From positions 1-64,000 of the forward strand of contig JBMNOD010000009.1 of assembly GCA_050942875.1 (NCBI GenBank): a stretch of 64,000 bases of DNA. Direction: 5' to 3'. Positions 17,559 through 26,480 of this stretch are shown piece after piece; positions within the stretch are counted from its first letter, which is position 1, and every line of letters begins with the position of its first letter. Origin of the DNA: JAAZAI01 sp050942875. GTDB taxonomy: Bacteria > Verrucomicrobiota > Kiritimatiellia > RFP12 > UBA3636. The notes beneath the pieces were generated by a model that searched no databases, had not been told where the DNA came from, and worked only from the letters and a program-made list of their open reading frames with translations. A program made the translations under genes and the position numbers.

Positions 17559-18176
17559 ATGACAGACTTCGAAGCACTCAAAAATGCAGTCATGAAGGGG
17601 CAGCGCAACGACGTCGCCGCCATCGTCAAGACGGCGGTGGAGAACGGCGAGGACATCAACCTGCTTCTCGACAAGGGCATGATTCCCGCGATGCGCGAAA
17701 TCGGCGACCGTTTTTCACGCAACGAGGTGTACGTGCCGGAATTGCTCATTGCGGCGCGCGCCATGCAGTCGGGCCTCGCCATCATCGAGCCGCTGCTCGC
17801 CGCAAGCGGTCGCAAGGCGAAGGGCAAGGTGGCCATCGGCACCGTGAAGGGCGACCTGCACGACATCGGCAAGAACCTCGTCGCCATCATGATGAAGGGC
17901 GCCGGCTACGACGTCGTGGATCTCGGGGTCAACTGCGACGTGGCGAAGTTCGAGGAAGGGGTCGCGGCCGGCGCGACGGTGGTCGCGTGCAGCTCGCTGC
18001 TCACGACGACGATGCCGTACATGCGCGATGTCGTCGAGCATTTCAAGGACAAGGGCGTCAAGGTCATCATCGGCGGCGCGCCGGTGACGCAGGCGTTCTG
18101 CGACGACATCGGCGCGGACGGGTACAGCGAAGACGCCAACGGCGCCGTCCGCCTGCTCGACGGTTTTTTCGCGTAG
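17559..18176 (+). CDS. Methyltransferase cognate corrinoid protein
   Basis: 205 residues with the two-domain plan of MtaC/MtbC/MttC-type corrinoid proteins. An N-terminal four-helix cap (about 1-85, ending in NEVYVPELLIAARAMQSGL) is followed by a Rossmann B12-binding domain. The cobalt-ligating motif Asp-x-His-x-x-Gly is GDLHDIG, with His101. Later come the Ser/Thr block CSSLLTTTMPYM and a GGAPV loop. AGGAG precedes ATG 17559. The protein would carry the methyl group on its cobalamin between the two UroD-type enzymes encoded on either side. Confidence 0.93.
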   Translation: MTDFEALKNAVMKGQRNDVAAIVKTAVENGEDINLLLDKGMIPAMREIGDRFSRNEVYVPELLIAARAMQSGLAIIEPLLAASGRKAKGKVAIGTVKGDLHDIGKNLVAIMMKGAGYDVVDLGVNCDVAKFEEGVAAGATVVACSSLLTTTMPYMRDVVEHFKDKGVKVIIGGAPVTQAFCDDIGADGYSEDANGAVRLLDGFFA

Positions 18177-18191
18177 TCAAGGCCGTTTGAC

Positions 18192-19268
18192 ATGATGACA
18201 GGCAAGGAACGGATTTCCAGGCAGCTTAAAAGGCAGAGCGTGGACAGGATCGGCGCCTTCGAGTCCTTCTGGTCGTTTACGCGCAAGAACTGGGTGGACG
18301 CGGGCAGGATTCCCGAGGATCAGTCGTGCGTGGAGCATTTCGATCTCGACATCGAAAACCACTGGGTGCTCAATCTCGCCATCCAGCCGGAATTCAAGGA
18401 AGTGGTGCTCGCCGAGGACGAGGAGACCTGCACGGTGCTTGACGGCAACGGCGCGAAGCTGCGCCGCCACAAGCATCACGCCACCACGCCCGAGCACCTT
18501 GGCTACGCCATCGCCAACCGGCAGGATTGGGAGGAGAAGGCCAGGCCGTTCCTCGTCCCGTCCGCGAACCGCCTCTCCATCGACAACTACCGGGCGATGA
18601 AGGAAACGAGCCAGAGGAGCGGGCGCTTCTTCTGCACGGCGAGCGTCAACGCCTTCGAGGCCATACACCCGATTGCCGGTCACGAGAACATGCTCGTCGG
18701 CATGGCGCTCGACCCCGACTGGGTGCTCGAGATGGCCATGACGTATGCGGATCTGATCATCGCGCTCTACGAGGAGCTGTTCGCCCAGGCCGGCAAGCCC
18801 GACGGCGTGTGGTTTTTCGAGGACATGGGCTTCAAGGGCCGCCCGTTCATGTCGCCCGACATGTACCGCGAGCTGATCATGCCCGCGCACAAGAAGACGA
18901 TCGACTATCTGCATTCGCTCGGGCTCCCCGTCGTCCTGCATTCCTGCGGGTTCGTCGAGCCGCTTCTCCCGGGCCTCGTCGAGGCCGGGATCGACTGCCT
19001 CCAGGCGATCGAGGTCAAGGCCGGCATGGACTTGCTGAAGATCTACAAGGACTTTGGCGACAGGATTTCGCTCATGGGCGGTTTGGACGTGCGTCCCGTG
19101 GCCTCGAACGACCTCGAGGGCGTCAAGCGCGAGCTGGAATCGAAGATCCCGTTCGTGATGAAGAACAACGGCTTCATCTTCCACTCCGACCATTCCATAC
19201 CGGAATCGACCGACTACGAGACGTACAAGTATTTTCTGGAGCTTGGCAGGAAACTCGGGACGTATTGA
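18192..19268 (+). CDS. Second UroD-family protein, candidate substrate:corrinoid methyltransferase
   Basis: 358 residues, also UroD superfamily but a different branch from the gene at 16522. It keeps VVLHSCGFVEPLLPGLVEAG (His-x-Cys-Gly) near residue 256. Where MtaA-like proteins carry the second Cys, it has FIFHSDHSIPESTDYETY instead. Such proteins accompany corrinoid proteins in anaerobes and include substrate-side methyltransferases. I infer that this one demethylates the growth substrate and the 16522 product handles the acceptor, but the roles could be reversed. It starts 15 bases after the corrinoid protein stop. Confidence 0.78.
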   Translation: MMTGKERISRQLKRQSVDRIGAFESFWSFTRKNWVDAGRIPEDQSCVEHFDLDIENHWVLNLAIQPEFKEVVLAEDEETCTVLDGNGAKLRRHKHHATTPEHLGYAIANRQDWEEKARPFLVPSANRLSIDNYRAMKETSQRSGRFFCTASVNAFEAIHPIAGHENMLVGMALDPDWVLEMAMTYADLIIALYEELFAQAGKPDGVWFFEDMGFKGRPFMSPDMYRELIMPAHKKTIDYLHSLGLPVVLHSCGFVEPLLPGLVEAGIDCLQAIEVKAGMDLLKIYKDFGDRISLMGGLDVRPVASNDLEGVKRELESKIPFVMKNNGFIFHSDHSIPESTDYETYKYFLELGRKLGTY

Positions 19269-19277
19269 GATGCCATC

Positions 19278-20684
19278 ATGACCGTCACTGTTGGGAAATC
19301 CGGGGCGCTGCCGCAGCGGCTTGCAGAGGCCGGCGTCCAACTGGATTTGCGTTGTGGCGGCAATGGAACGTGCGGACGATGCCGCGTCGTGCTCAAATCC
19401 GGCGACTGGGAGGTCGACGGCGCGCCTGTCGCCACCCCCACGCATGCGCGCGCCTGCCGGACGCGGCTCGTCCGCGGCGTCGGCGTCGTCGACGTGCCGC
19501 GCTCGTCATTGCTGGAGGCGGGCGGCGGCGGACAGATTTCAGATGGGTGGCGGATCGGTCGCGCGCTTCCCGACAATCGCGAGCCCGTCGTGGCGATCGA
19601 CCTCGGCACGACGTCGATCGCCGCCGCGAAGCTTGTGCATGGCAAGGTCGTCGCGCGCGCGAGCGCGTACAACCCGCAGATGAAATACGGCGACAACGTG
19701 GTCACCCGTATTTCGCATGCCGCCGCCGGCGGGCTTGAGCCGATGCGCCAGACGGTTGTGGAAGGCCTCCGCGCGCTGCTCCGCGAGCTTGGCATGGACG
19801 GGGTCGCCCGCATCGCCGTCGCGGGCAACACCGTGATGAGCTGCATCCTGCATGGGGTGAATCCCGAGTCCATCGGCGTCATGCCGTTCACGCCTCCCAC
19901 GAGGAGGTTCCCGGTTGCGCACGACCTTGTCGAAGGCGTTCCCGTTCACACCATGCCCTCGATATCGGGGTACATCGGCGGCGACCTCTGCGCAGGGTTG
20001 CACGAGACGGCGCTGGCGGCGGGCGAGATGCTTGTGGACATCGGCACAAACTGCGAAATCATCTTGGCGACCCAGGCCGGGTACGTCTGCGCGGCGGCGG
20101 CGGCGGGCCCGGCGTTCGAGGGCGCGGGCCTGTCGTCCGGCAGCCGCGCCGTCCCCGGCGCGATGGATCATTACCATGGCGAAGGCGGGTTCACCGTCAT
20201 CGGCGGCGGCGCGTCTCCCGACGGACTCTGCGGTTCGGCCATTGTGGATTTCGTGGCCGTCGAGCGCCGCAGCGGCAGGCTCAACCGGGTTGGCAGATTC
20301 GACCCGCCCGTCGCGGAGTTCGCGGTTGCGCCCGGCATCGCCATCAACGAAAAGGACCTTGAACAGGTGCTCAAGGCGAAGGCGGCCGTGTGGGCGGGCA
20401 TCAAGACGCTGGAGGATCATTGTGGCGTCGCGGCGTCGCGCATCTACCTGGCGGGCGGTTTTGCGCAGCACCTGGACGTTCCCAACGCCGTCGCCATCGG
20501 GATGCTGCCCGCGCGCGATTACGTGATCGCCGGCAACACCTGCCTTGCAGGCGCCGCGCGGCTTGCGTGCGACCCCGCGACCCTGCGGGAGTTCGATGCG
20601 CTGTCGGATCTGCCGGAGGAAGTGCCGCTGAACACGCTGCCTTCGTTTGAAGACAACTACATCGACGGGTTGCTGCTGCCATGA
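19278..20684 (+). CDS. RACE protein: ferredoxin-ASKHA ATPase reactivating the corrinoid protein (DUF4445)
   Basis: 468 residues. The N-terminus is a 2Fe-2S ferredoxin domain with Cys26, Cys32, Cys35 and Cys60 (RCGGNGTCGRC...ACRTRL). From about residue 105 (VVAIDLGTTSIAAAKLV) it is an ASKHA-type ATPase of the RamA/AcsV-like reductive activator family, ending with LAGGFAQHLDVPNAVAIGML. These enzymes use ATP and an electron to return accidentally oxidised Co(II) corrinoid to Co(I). The chain is shorter than many RACE proteins because the linker between the two parts is short. Its presence argues that the operon runs a true corrinoid methyl-transfer cycle. Confidence 0.9.
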   Translation: MTVTVGKSGALPQRLAEAGVQLDLRCGGNGTCGRCRVVLKSGDWEVDGAPVATPTHARACRTRLVRGVGVVDVPRSSLLEAGGGGQISDGWRIGRALPDNREPVVAIDLGTTSIAAAKLVHGKVVARASAYNPQMKYGDNVVTRISHAAAGGLEPMRQTVVEGLRALLRELGMDGVARIAVAGNTVMSCILHGVNPESIGVMPFTPPTRRFPVAHDLVEGVPVHTMPSISGYIGGDLCAGLHETALAAGEMLVDIGTNCEIILATQAGYVCAAAAAGPAFEGAGLSSGSRAVPGAMDHYHGEGGFTVIGGGASPDGLCGSAIVDFVAVERRSGRLNRVGRFDPPVAEFAVAPGIAINEKDLEQVLKAKAAVWAGIKTLEDHCGVAASRIYLAGGFAQHLDVPNAVAIGMLPARDYVIAGNTCLAGAARLACDPATLREFDALSDLPEEVPLNTLPSFEDNYIDGLLLP

Positions 20685-21406
20685 AGCGCCGCGTGATTTC
20701 CTGCAACGTCTTCCAGCACGAGATCGAAGCCGTCGCCCGTGAGCGCGGCGACGCGCTCGATGCGACCTACATCGAGCTTGGCGAGCATGCCCGCCCCTCG
20801 CTTTTGCGCAAGAAGCTGCAGGACGCGATCGACGCCGCCGTCGCGTGCGATGCGGTGCTGCTTTTCTACGGTCTCTGCGGACGCGCCACGGACGGGCTCG
20901 TCGCTCGCGACGTGCCGCTGGTGCTTCCGCGCTGCCACGATTGCTGCGCCGTGCTGCTCGGCGGCATGGCGCGCTACGCCGCCGTGTTCCGCGAGATGCC
21001 CAGCACGCCGTTCAGCTCGATTGGATTCATCAGGCATGGCAACTACTATTTTGAGGATGGCGACCTGGTCGAAGGCGACAGCTACGAGGCGCTCGTCGAA
21101 AAATACGGCGAAGACAACGCGCAGTACATCCTCGAGGCCATGCGCCCGAAGCTGGAAGGCAGGCTCCAGCCCGTGTATTTCATCTCCACGCCGGAGGTGC
21201 CCTGTTCCGCCGAGAAGGCGGCATGCATGGAAAAAGCGGCGTCCGAGGGCCGCGAGTTCAGGGAGCTGGAGGGCAGTCTGCGCTTGATCCGCATGTTGCT
21301 CGCGGGCGAACATCCGCCGGAGGAATTCCTGACCGTGCCGCCCGGCTGCCGGATTCGCCAGACGGGCGACTGGGATTCCGTGTTCAAATGCGAATGCGCC
21401 GGCTGA
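20681..21406 (+). CDS. DUF1638 family protein of the corrinoid operon
   Basis: 241 residues, recognised as DUF1638 from the N-terminal VISCNVFQHEIEAV and LLFYGLCGRATDGL patterns, followed by a Cys/His-rich LPRCHDCCAVLLGG. Function is unknown; family members repeatedly occur in corrinoid methyltransferase operons, and the conserved Cys and His residues suggest metal or cofactor binding. ATGA overlap with the RACE gene indicates translational coupling. The stop codon lies inside the palindrome at 21401-21430. Confidence 0.82.
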   Translation: MKRRVISCNVFQHEIEAVARERGDALDATYIELGEHARPSLLRKKLQDAIDAAVACDAVLLFYGLCGRATDGLVARDVPLVLPRCHDCCAVLLGGMARYAAVFREMPSTPFSSIGFIRHGNYYFEDGDLVEGDSYEALVEKYGEDNAQYILEAMRPKLEGRLQPVYFISTPEVPCSAEKAACMEKAASEGREFRELEGSLRLIRMLLAGEHPPEEFLTVPPGCRIRQTGDWDSVFKCECAG

Positions 21407-21430
21407 TGCGCCGCGCGCGGCGCATCAGCC
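21401..21430. terminator. Perfect 30-bp palindrome, shared terminator of convergent genes
   Basis: GGCTGATGCGCCGCG is followed at once by its exact reverse complement. The TGA of the DUF1638 gene (21404-21406) lies in the left arm and the TGA of galK (21427-21425) in the right arm. No clear T-tract follows on either side, so it may act as a bidirectional factor-assisted terminator or mRNA 3'-end stabiliser rather than a textbook intrinsic terminator. Confidence 0.65.
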
Positions 21431-22600
21431 CTTGATGATCCGGGCGCCGTCCGAGCAGGTGATCATGCGGGTGTCGCAGCGGGAGCCGTGGCGGTGCGCG
21501 TAGGCGGCGCGAAGCGTGGACTCCACCGAGGCGACCTGCGTCTTGTCCACGAGCACGACGACACTGCCACCGAAACCGCCACCCGAAAGCCGGGCGCCCA
21601 GAACGCCCGGCGTGGCCTGCGCCGCGTCGACGATCGTGTCGAGCTCCGGGCACGAGTTCTCGAAGTAGTTGCGCGAGCTGTCGTGCGACTCGAACATCAG
21701 CCGCCCGAAGCCCTGGAGGTTGCCGTTGCGCAACATCTCGATCCCGGAGAGCACGCGCTCGTTTTCGCCGATCGGGTGGGCGCAGCGCTTGGCGGTGGTT
21801 TCGTCCATCTTGTCCTTGTGCTCAAGCCATTCGGCCCAGGAGACGTCGCGCAACGCCGCGACGGGATGGTCCAGGACGGAGGCGAAGAACGCCGCGCCCT
21901 TTTCGCATTGCTCGCGACGCTCGTTGTAGGCGCCGTCCACCAGCGCATGGCTGGCGTTGGTGTTGCACATCAGGAAGCAGACGCCTTCGCCGATCTTCTC
22001 GGTCTTCACCTCATACGTGCGGAAATCGCTCCAGACGAGGCTGTCCTTCTTCCCGTTGATGCTGGAAAACTGGTCGAGCAGTCCGCACTTCACGCCGGCG
22101 AACTCATGCTCCGCGCGCTGGCCGATCCGCGCCATGTCGAGATTGCTGACGGTCAGGCCGTAAAGGCGCGCAAAGGCGAATCCGGCCGACACCTCAAGGG
22201 CGGCGGAGCTGGAGAGCCCGGAACCCAGCGGAATGTTGCCGAGGAACATGGCGTCGAAGCCGTGCGTCGGCTTCTGGATTTCGTTGAGGCCGAAGAGGAC
22301 GCCCTTGACGTAGTTCGACCACATCCGGTCGCGGCTCGCCAGCGGATTGTCCGCCTCGAACGCCACCTCTTCCATCACATCGCCCGCAACGAGGCGTGAC
22401 GCCAGCCCCTCGCGCCGCGCCACGGCGAAGTAGGTGCCGAAGTTGATGGCCGCCGAGAGCACGTAGCCCTCGTTGTAGTCGGTGTGGTTCCCCAGGATTT
22501 CGACGCGTCCCGGCGCATACGCCACGATGTCGGGCTCGCGCCCGAACTTGTCCTGGAACTTCTTCATCAACACATTATGGACATCCTGACATGCATTCAT
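21425..22600 (-). CDS. galK: Galactokinase
   Basis: 391 residues, GHMP kinase family, usual GalK length. It shows the galactokinase signature PGRVEILGNHTDYN near the N-terminus, the ATP-binding GHMP motif LGSGLSSSAALEVS in the middle, and LSGGGFGGSVVVLVD near the C-terminus. It phosphorylates galactose at C1 in the Leloir pathway. It fits with galE at 51.2 kb and the beta-galactosidases at 2-14 kb, though it is not in one operon with them. The phosphohexomutase gene lies 48 bases upstream on the same strand, so cotranscription is likely. Confidence 0.95.
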   Translation of the reverse strand: MNACQDVHNVLMKKFQDKFGREPDIVAYAPGRVEILGNHTDYNEGYVLSAAINFGTYFAVARREGLASRLVAGDVMEEVAFEADNPLASRDRMWSNYVKGVLFGLNEIQKPTHGFDAMFLGNIPLGSGLSSSAALEVSAGFAFARLYGLTVSNLDMARIGQRAEHEFAGVKCGLLDQFSSINGKKDSLVWSDFRTYEVKTEKIGEGVCFLMCNTNASHALVDGAYNERREQCEKGAAFFASVLDHPVAALRDVSWAEWLEHKDKMDETTAKRCAHPIGENERVLSGIEMLRNGNLQGFGRLMFESHDSSRNYFENSCPELDTIVDAAQATPGVLGARLSGGGFGGSVVVLVDKTQVASVESTLRAAYAHRHGSRCDTRMITCSDGARIIKG

Positions 22601-22648
22601 CCTGCCAATACCCTCTCGTCTAATGGACCTTGATTTTTCAGCATTTGC

Positions 22649-23986
22649 CTACCCGCGAATGATTTTCAACAGCTCGTCGCGACGGGCGGCCATCGCCTCG
22701 GGCGCCTTCGCTTCGAGATTGAGGCGGATCAGCGGCTCCGTGTTCGAGCAGCGCACGTTGAACCACCAGTCGTCGAACTCCACGCTCACGCCGTCGAGCT
22801 CGAACAGGCGGCCTTTTTCACCATAGCGGCTCTTGAGCGTGTCGATGACGCGTTCCGCATCGGCCCGGCTCGCGAGCTTCGTGTTGATTTCGCCGCTTGC
22901 GTGGTAGCGCTGGATCGGCCGCACCATTTCGGAAAGCGGAATGTCCGACGCGCTGACGATGTTGGCCAGCGCCAGGACGGCCAGCGCGGAGCTCTCCGCC
23001 GTGAAGTTGGCCTTGAAATAGTAGTGCCCGCTGAGCTCGCCCGCAAAGACGGCGTCGTGCTCGCGCATCTGGCTCTTGATGAAGGCGTGGCCGACCCGGC
23101 TCATCAGGGGCTTGCCGCCCGCCTCTTCGATGACCTCCTTCACGGCCCAGCTGCTGCGCAGGTCGTAGAAGATCGCCGCGCCGGGATTGTGCTTCAAAAT
23201 GTCCTGGGCGATGAGCGCCGTCGTGATGTCCATCGGGATGATCTCGCCGCGCTCGTCGACGAAGCCCGCGCGATCGGCGTCGCCGTCGAAGGCCACGCCG
23301 AAGGCGTAGCCGCCCTTGCGCACCTCGGCGCGCAGGTCGTCGAGCGTGCTCGCATCCAGCGGGTTCGCCTCGTGGTTGGGGAAGCGGCCGTCCGGCTCGT
23401 CGTAAAGGCGCGTCATCTCCAGCGGCAGCCCCTTCAGCGCCTCGGCCTCCCAGATGCCCATGGCGTTGGCGAAGTCCGCCGCGATGCGCAGCGGACGCCG
23501 GAGGTCGGCATGCCCGCGGACGAAAGCGGCGTACTCGGCCGCGATGTCGTGGCGCGACACCGTGCCGCGAACCGCGGCCGGCGGCGCGAAGTCGCCGGCG
23601 GCGACGATGCGCTCGATGTCGGCGATGCCCGTCGCGCCGCTGATCGGCACGGCCTGGGCGCGCGCCAGCTTGAAGCCGTTGTACGGTCCCGGATTGTGCG
23701 ACGCGGTGATCATCACGCCCGCGTCGCATCCCAGAATGCCGTTGGCGTAGTACGACATCGGCGTCGAACACTCGCCCAGATCCACCACGTCGGCGCCTTG
23801 AAGCGTGATGCCGTCGGCCAGCGCCGCGAAGAGCGGTGTGGAATGCGGACGAATGTCGCGCCCCACCACCACCTTGCGGCAACCGAGGAACGTGACCAAC
23901 GCGCGCCCGATCTTCTGCGCCAAATCTTCCGTCAGCTCCTTGCCGTAGAGACCGCGGATGTCGTATGCCTTGAAAATTCCTGCCAT
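22649..23986 (-). CDS. Phosphomannomutase/phosphoglucomutase
   Basis: 445 residues, alpha-D-phosphohexomutase family with four domains. FKAYDIRGLYG lies at the N-terminus, the phosphoserine loop is ITASHNPGPYNG, the metal loop is DGDADRAGF, and the sugar-specificity loop is the GELSGHYYF region. The C-terminal domain has RCSNTEPLIRLNLEA, the usual phosphate-binding site. Specificity between mannose and glucose phosphates is not decided by these motifs; supply of mannose-1-phosphate for the gmd/fcl pathway at 62 kb is plausible. ATG 23986 has AAAGGGCAGGAA before it; an ATG 6 codons upstream is possible. Confidence 0.92.
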   Translation of the reverse strand: MAGIFKAYDIRGLYGKELTEDLAQKIGRALVTFLGCRKVVVGRDIRPHSTPLFAALADGITLQGADVVDLGECSTPMSYYANGILGCDAGVMITASHNPGPYNGFKLARAQAVPISGATGIADIERIVAAGDFAPPAAVRGTVSRHDIAAEYAAFVRGHADLRRPLRIAADFANAMGIWEAEALKGLPLEMTRLYDEPDGRFPNHEANPLDASTLDDLRAEVRKGGYAFGVAFDGDADRAGFVDERGEIIPMDITTALIAQDILKHNPGAAIFYDLRSSWAVKEVIEEAGGKPLMSRVGHAFIKSQMREHDAVFAGELSGHYYFKANFTAESSALAVLALANIVSASDIPLSEMVRPIQRYHASGEINTKLASRADAERVIDTLKSRYGEKGRLFELDGVSVEFDDWWFNVRCSNTEPLIRLNLEAKAPEAMAARRDELLKIIRG

Positions 23987-24101
23987 TTCCTGCCCTTTGC
24001 TCATTGAGGTCTTGAAAAGCTAAATCCTACAGAAAAAGCCTCGATTTCACAAGGCAAAAAGACAAAGCCCTGCAAGGGGCTGCCTTGCAGGGCTGGGAAT
24101 C

Positions 24102-24177
<76 letters not shown>

Positions 24178-24185
24178 AAAAAAAA

Positions 24186-24260
24186 TGGAGCGAGCTAAGG
24201 GATTCGAACCCTCGACATCTACCTTGGCAAGGTAGAGCTCTACCACTGAGCTAAGCTCGC
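24186..24260 (-). tRNA. tRNA-Gly (GCC)
   Basis: A 75-base cloverleaf with encoded CCA on the minus strand. The anticodon stem-loop is CTACC-TTGCCAA-GGTAG, giving GCC. It lies 8 bases upstream of tRNA-Lys in the direction of transcription, so the pair is probably one transcript. Confidence 0.95.
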
Positions 24261-24331
24261 TTGACTGGCAAACAAACTATCATAATCCGGTTGGGGATTG
24301 CAAGTGTTTTTTTCAACCCTTTTTTCAGTGG

Positions 24332-24360
24332 TTGACCCATTGCGCGAAAAAGGCTAGACT
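24332..24360 (+). promoter_or_regulatory. Promoter of the GYF_2/membrane protein gene
   Basis: TTGACC, 17 bases, TAGACT: a close match to the housekeeping promoter. The leader would be about 75 bases. The same -10 hexamer, TAGACT, occurs in the promoter at 49965-49993. Confidence 0.6.
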
Positions 24361-24442
24361 TTCGATTTCGAGGTGGGCGAACGCTTGCCTGAAGCGGGCT
24401 GAACGGCTCTTTTGGCAGAATGAATGGAAAGGATACGATGCA

Positions 24443-25330
24443 ATGCAATGGTATTACGCGAAAAATGGACAGCAGGTTGGTCCCGTTGACGAGGACGCGT
24501 TTTCTCGTTTGATTCAGCAGGGCGAGATCGCGCCAGGCGATCTGGTCTGGAATGTGACGTTCGGCGATCAATGGGTGCCTGCATCGAGCATCATGGATCG
24601 TTTCGCTCCACCTTCGTCGTCTGCTTTGGTCCCTGCACCCAGCAGTCCGTCGTCGACAGCCGCTCAAGGCAGTGGAACGACGCCAAATGCCCGGCTCATG
24701 CAAATGGCGCGCGAATCCCTCCGCACGCGTTGGGGGTTTGCCGCGGGCGTGTTTGCTTTGTACATGGTCATTGAAATGGGGCTTTCCTTCCTTCCATCTG
24801 TCGGATCGATATCTGTCGGATCGATCGCTCAACTGATTTGCACGGGTCCGTTGTTGGTTGGTTTTTCGTTGGTGTTTTTGAAGCTTGCGCGTCGGTCGGC
24901 CGCCGATGTGGGAGACCTCTTCCAGGGGTTCCAGAGATTTGGAACGGCGCTGGCGGCGCATCTGTGGATGGGGTTGTTCATCCTCCTGTGGTCTTTATTG
25001 CTGATTGTTCCTGGAATCATTGCATCGTATGCCTATTCGATGACGTTCTATGTCCTCGCGGATGATCCGACTGTTGGATCGCGCGAGGCCATCGGCAGAA
25101 GCAAAGAGATGATGCGCGGAAACAAGTGGAAGTTTTTCTGCCTGCACTTGCGGTTTATCGGGTGGGCGATTCTGTGCGTCTTCACCTTCGGCATCGGATT
25201 TTTCTGGCTTGTGCCCTATATTAATACGTCGATGGCCCATTTCTACGACGATGTCAGGCCTAGACCCGCAGCATCCAATGCGCCGGGTCAGGAAGGTTCC
25301 ACCCCGGCCTCGGCCACGACGGCTGAGTAG
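24443..25330 (+). CDS. GYF_2 (DUF4339) domain membrane protein, DUF975-like
   Basis: 295 residues. Residues 1-50 are a GYF_2/DUF4339 domain (MQWYYAKNGQQVGPVDEDAF...GDLVWN), a small module thought to bind proline-rich peptides. A Ser/Pro/Ala linker follows, then four to six hydrophobic segments between about residues 95 and 265 with the DUF975-like pattern (GIIASYAYSMTFYVLADDPTVGSREAIGRSKEMMRGNKWKF, here only partly quoted by its ends GIIASY and GNKWKF). The protein is an inner-membrane protein of unknown job. It stands alone between tRNA genes, with its own promoter. Confidence 0.8.
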   Translation: MQWYYAKNGQQVGPVDEDAFSRLIQQGEIAPGDLVWNVTFGDQWVPASSIMDRFAPPSSSALVPAPSSPSSTAAQGSGTTPNARLMQMARESLRTRWGFAAGVFALYMVIEMGLSFLPSVGSISVGSIAQLICTGPLLVGFSLVFLKLARRSAADVGDLFQGFQRFGTALAAHLWMGLFILLWSLLLIVPGIIASYAYSMTFYVLADDPTVGSREAIGRSKEMMRGNKWKFFCLHLRFIGWAILCVFTFGIGFFWLVPYINTSMAHFYDDVRPRPAASNAPGQEGSTPASATTAE

Positions 25331-25390
25331 CTGGGCGAGTGGCGCGAGGATGGGACGCGGAGATCCCGCCCCACGGTGGAGAGAGGGTGG

Positions 25391-25467
<77 letters not shown>

Positions 25468-25674
25468 TTTTTTGAGAAACAGGAAATAGCCCCTAAAAAC
25501 TTTTTTGTTCTCCAACGGCACGGTACCTGCTGCTATATGTCGCTAATTGTTATTTGCCCAATGAATCGACTAAGTGGCGGACAGTCTGTTTTATTTCTCA
25601 GAGGTGAATCGAAGGGAGTGCGTAGCTACCTCCTGCGGTTCGTCACTTTTCGCTTTTCAAGTAGCAGGTTGCTG

Positions 25675-25683
25675 TGATATAAA
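25675..25683 (+). promoter_or_regulatory. Extended -10 promoter of the restriction nuclease gene
   Basis: TGATATAAA (TGn plus TATAAA), ending 7 bases before the ATG at 25691. No ribosome site is visible, so a leaderless transcript is predicted. The -35 region (TTTCAA at 25655-25660) is weak. Confidence 0.45.
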
Positions 25684-25690
25684 CTTTGAC

Positions 25691-26467
25691 ATGGCACTAC
25701 TTGAACAAATGCCTCCTATCCAGATCCCTCCTGAAGAACTTCGGGCATGGGGAGAGAGGTGGCAAAAGAACAAAGCCTTCAACAAGAAAGAAGGTATGGA
25801 TTTTGGGTATGTCTTTGACAACGCGATCGGCAAGGCTCTAGCCGCGATGCTGGGCGGAATAAAGGTTGTTAGGCCAGGCCCTAAGGATTTGCGTCCACAG
25901 AAAGATGCGGTAGAAGTCGGCCCCGTCCGAGTCATCGGCGGCATCCGGCCGCAGAACTATGACGTTGGTTATCGACCGGATGGTGTTCGGTTCGTCTTGG
26001 ACAGCAAGACGTTGAACGACACAAAAAGCGTCGGTAAGAACTTTCAAAACATGCTCAACGATCTCGGTACCGAAGCGACCACTGTTCACATTCGATTTCC
26101 GTACGCTGTTGTCGGGTTTGTTGTCGTCATTCCATCGCCGTGCCTTATAGCGCAAAAGCGAGAACGGTTCACACGCATGTTGAACAGGCTCGTCGGACGC
26201 AAGTCTCCGATTGATGTTTCCCATAAGGCTGAGGCCATATCACTCGTTCTATGGGATCCTTTCGAAGGTGTGATTGATCAGACTTGGCCTCCAAAAGATT
26301 CCCCCCTTCGAATCGAAATCTTCTCCGAGCAGATTCAGAACGCATACCACGAGCGATATTTTGGCATGGCACCCCATGACGAACCATCGGCAGTGCAGAA
26401 AGCTGCAAAACAGGCGGCTGCCGAGTCTGTTGATGATTCCGCAGATGCCGATGGCGAGAAAATGTAG
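25691..26467 (+). CDS. Probable type II restriction endonuclease (PD-(D/E)XK fold)
   Basis: 258 residues, no family recognised by name. The key feature is Pro96-Asp97, six residues, then Asp104-Ser105-Lys106 (RPDGVRFVLDSKT) at the end of a beta-hairpin-like pair, which fits a PD-(D/E)XK nuclease core. Long alternating hydrophobic strands follow (VVGFVVVIPSP). It converges with the adenine methylase gene, 13 bases between stops, so the natural reading is the restriction partner of that methylase. The base composition is lower in GC than the flanking chromosome. The recognition sequence is unknown. The open frame runs upstream of ATG 25691 but without support. Confidence 0.6.
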   Translation: MALLEQMPPIQIPPEELRAWGERWQKNKAFNKKEGMDFGYVFDNAIGKALAAMLGGIKVVRPGPKDLRPQKDAVEVGPVRVIGGIRPQNYDVGYRPDGVRFVLDSKTLNDTKSVGKNFQNMLNDLGTEATTVHIRFPYAVVGFVVVIPSPCLIAQKRERFTRMLNRLVGRKSPIDVSHKAEAISLVLWDPFEGVIDQTWPPKDSPLRIEIFSEQIQNAYHERYFGMAPHDEPSAVQKAAKQAAAESVDDSADADGEKM

Positions 26468-26480
26468 AATCTTGAACGAC

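Noticed and set aside
15457..17577. A single 706-residue regulator spanning the AraC gene and the methyltransferase gene
   Set aside because: Only the part up to 16383 is AraC-family. The upstream continuation is antisense to the UroD-type gene and crosses the regulator's own promoter.
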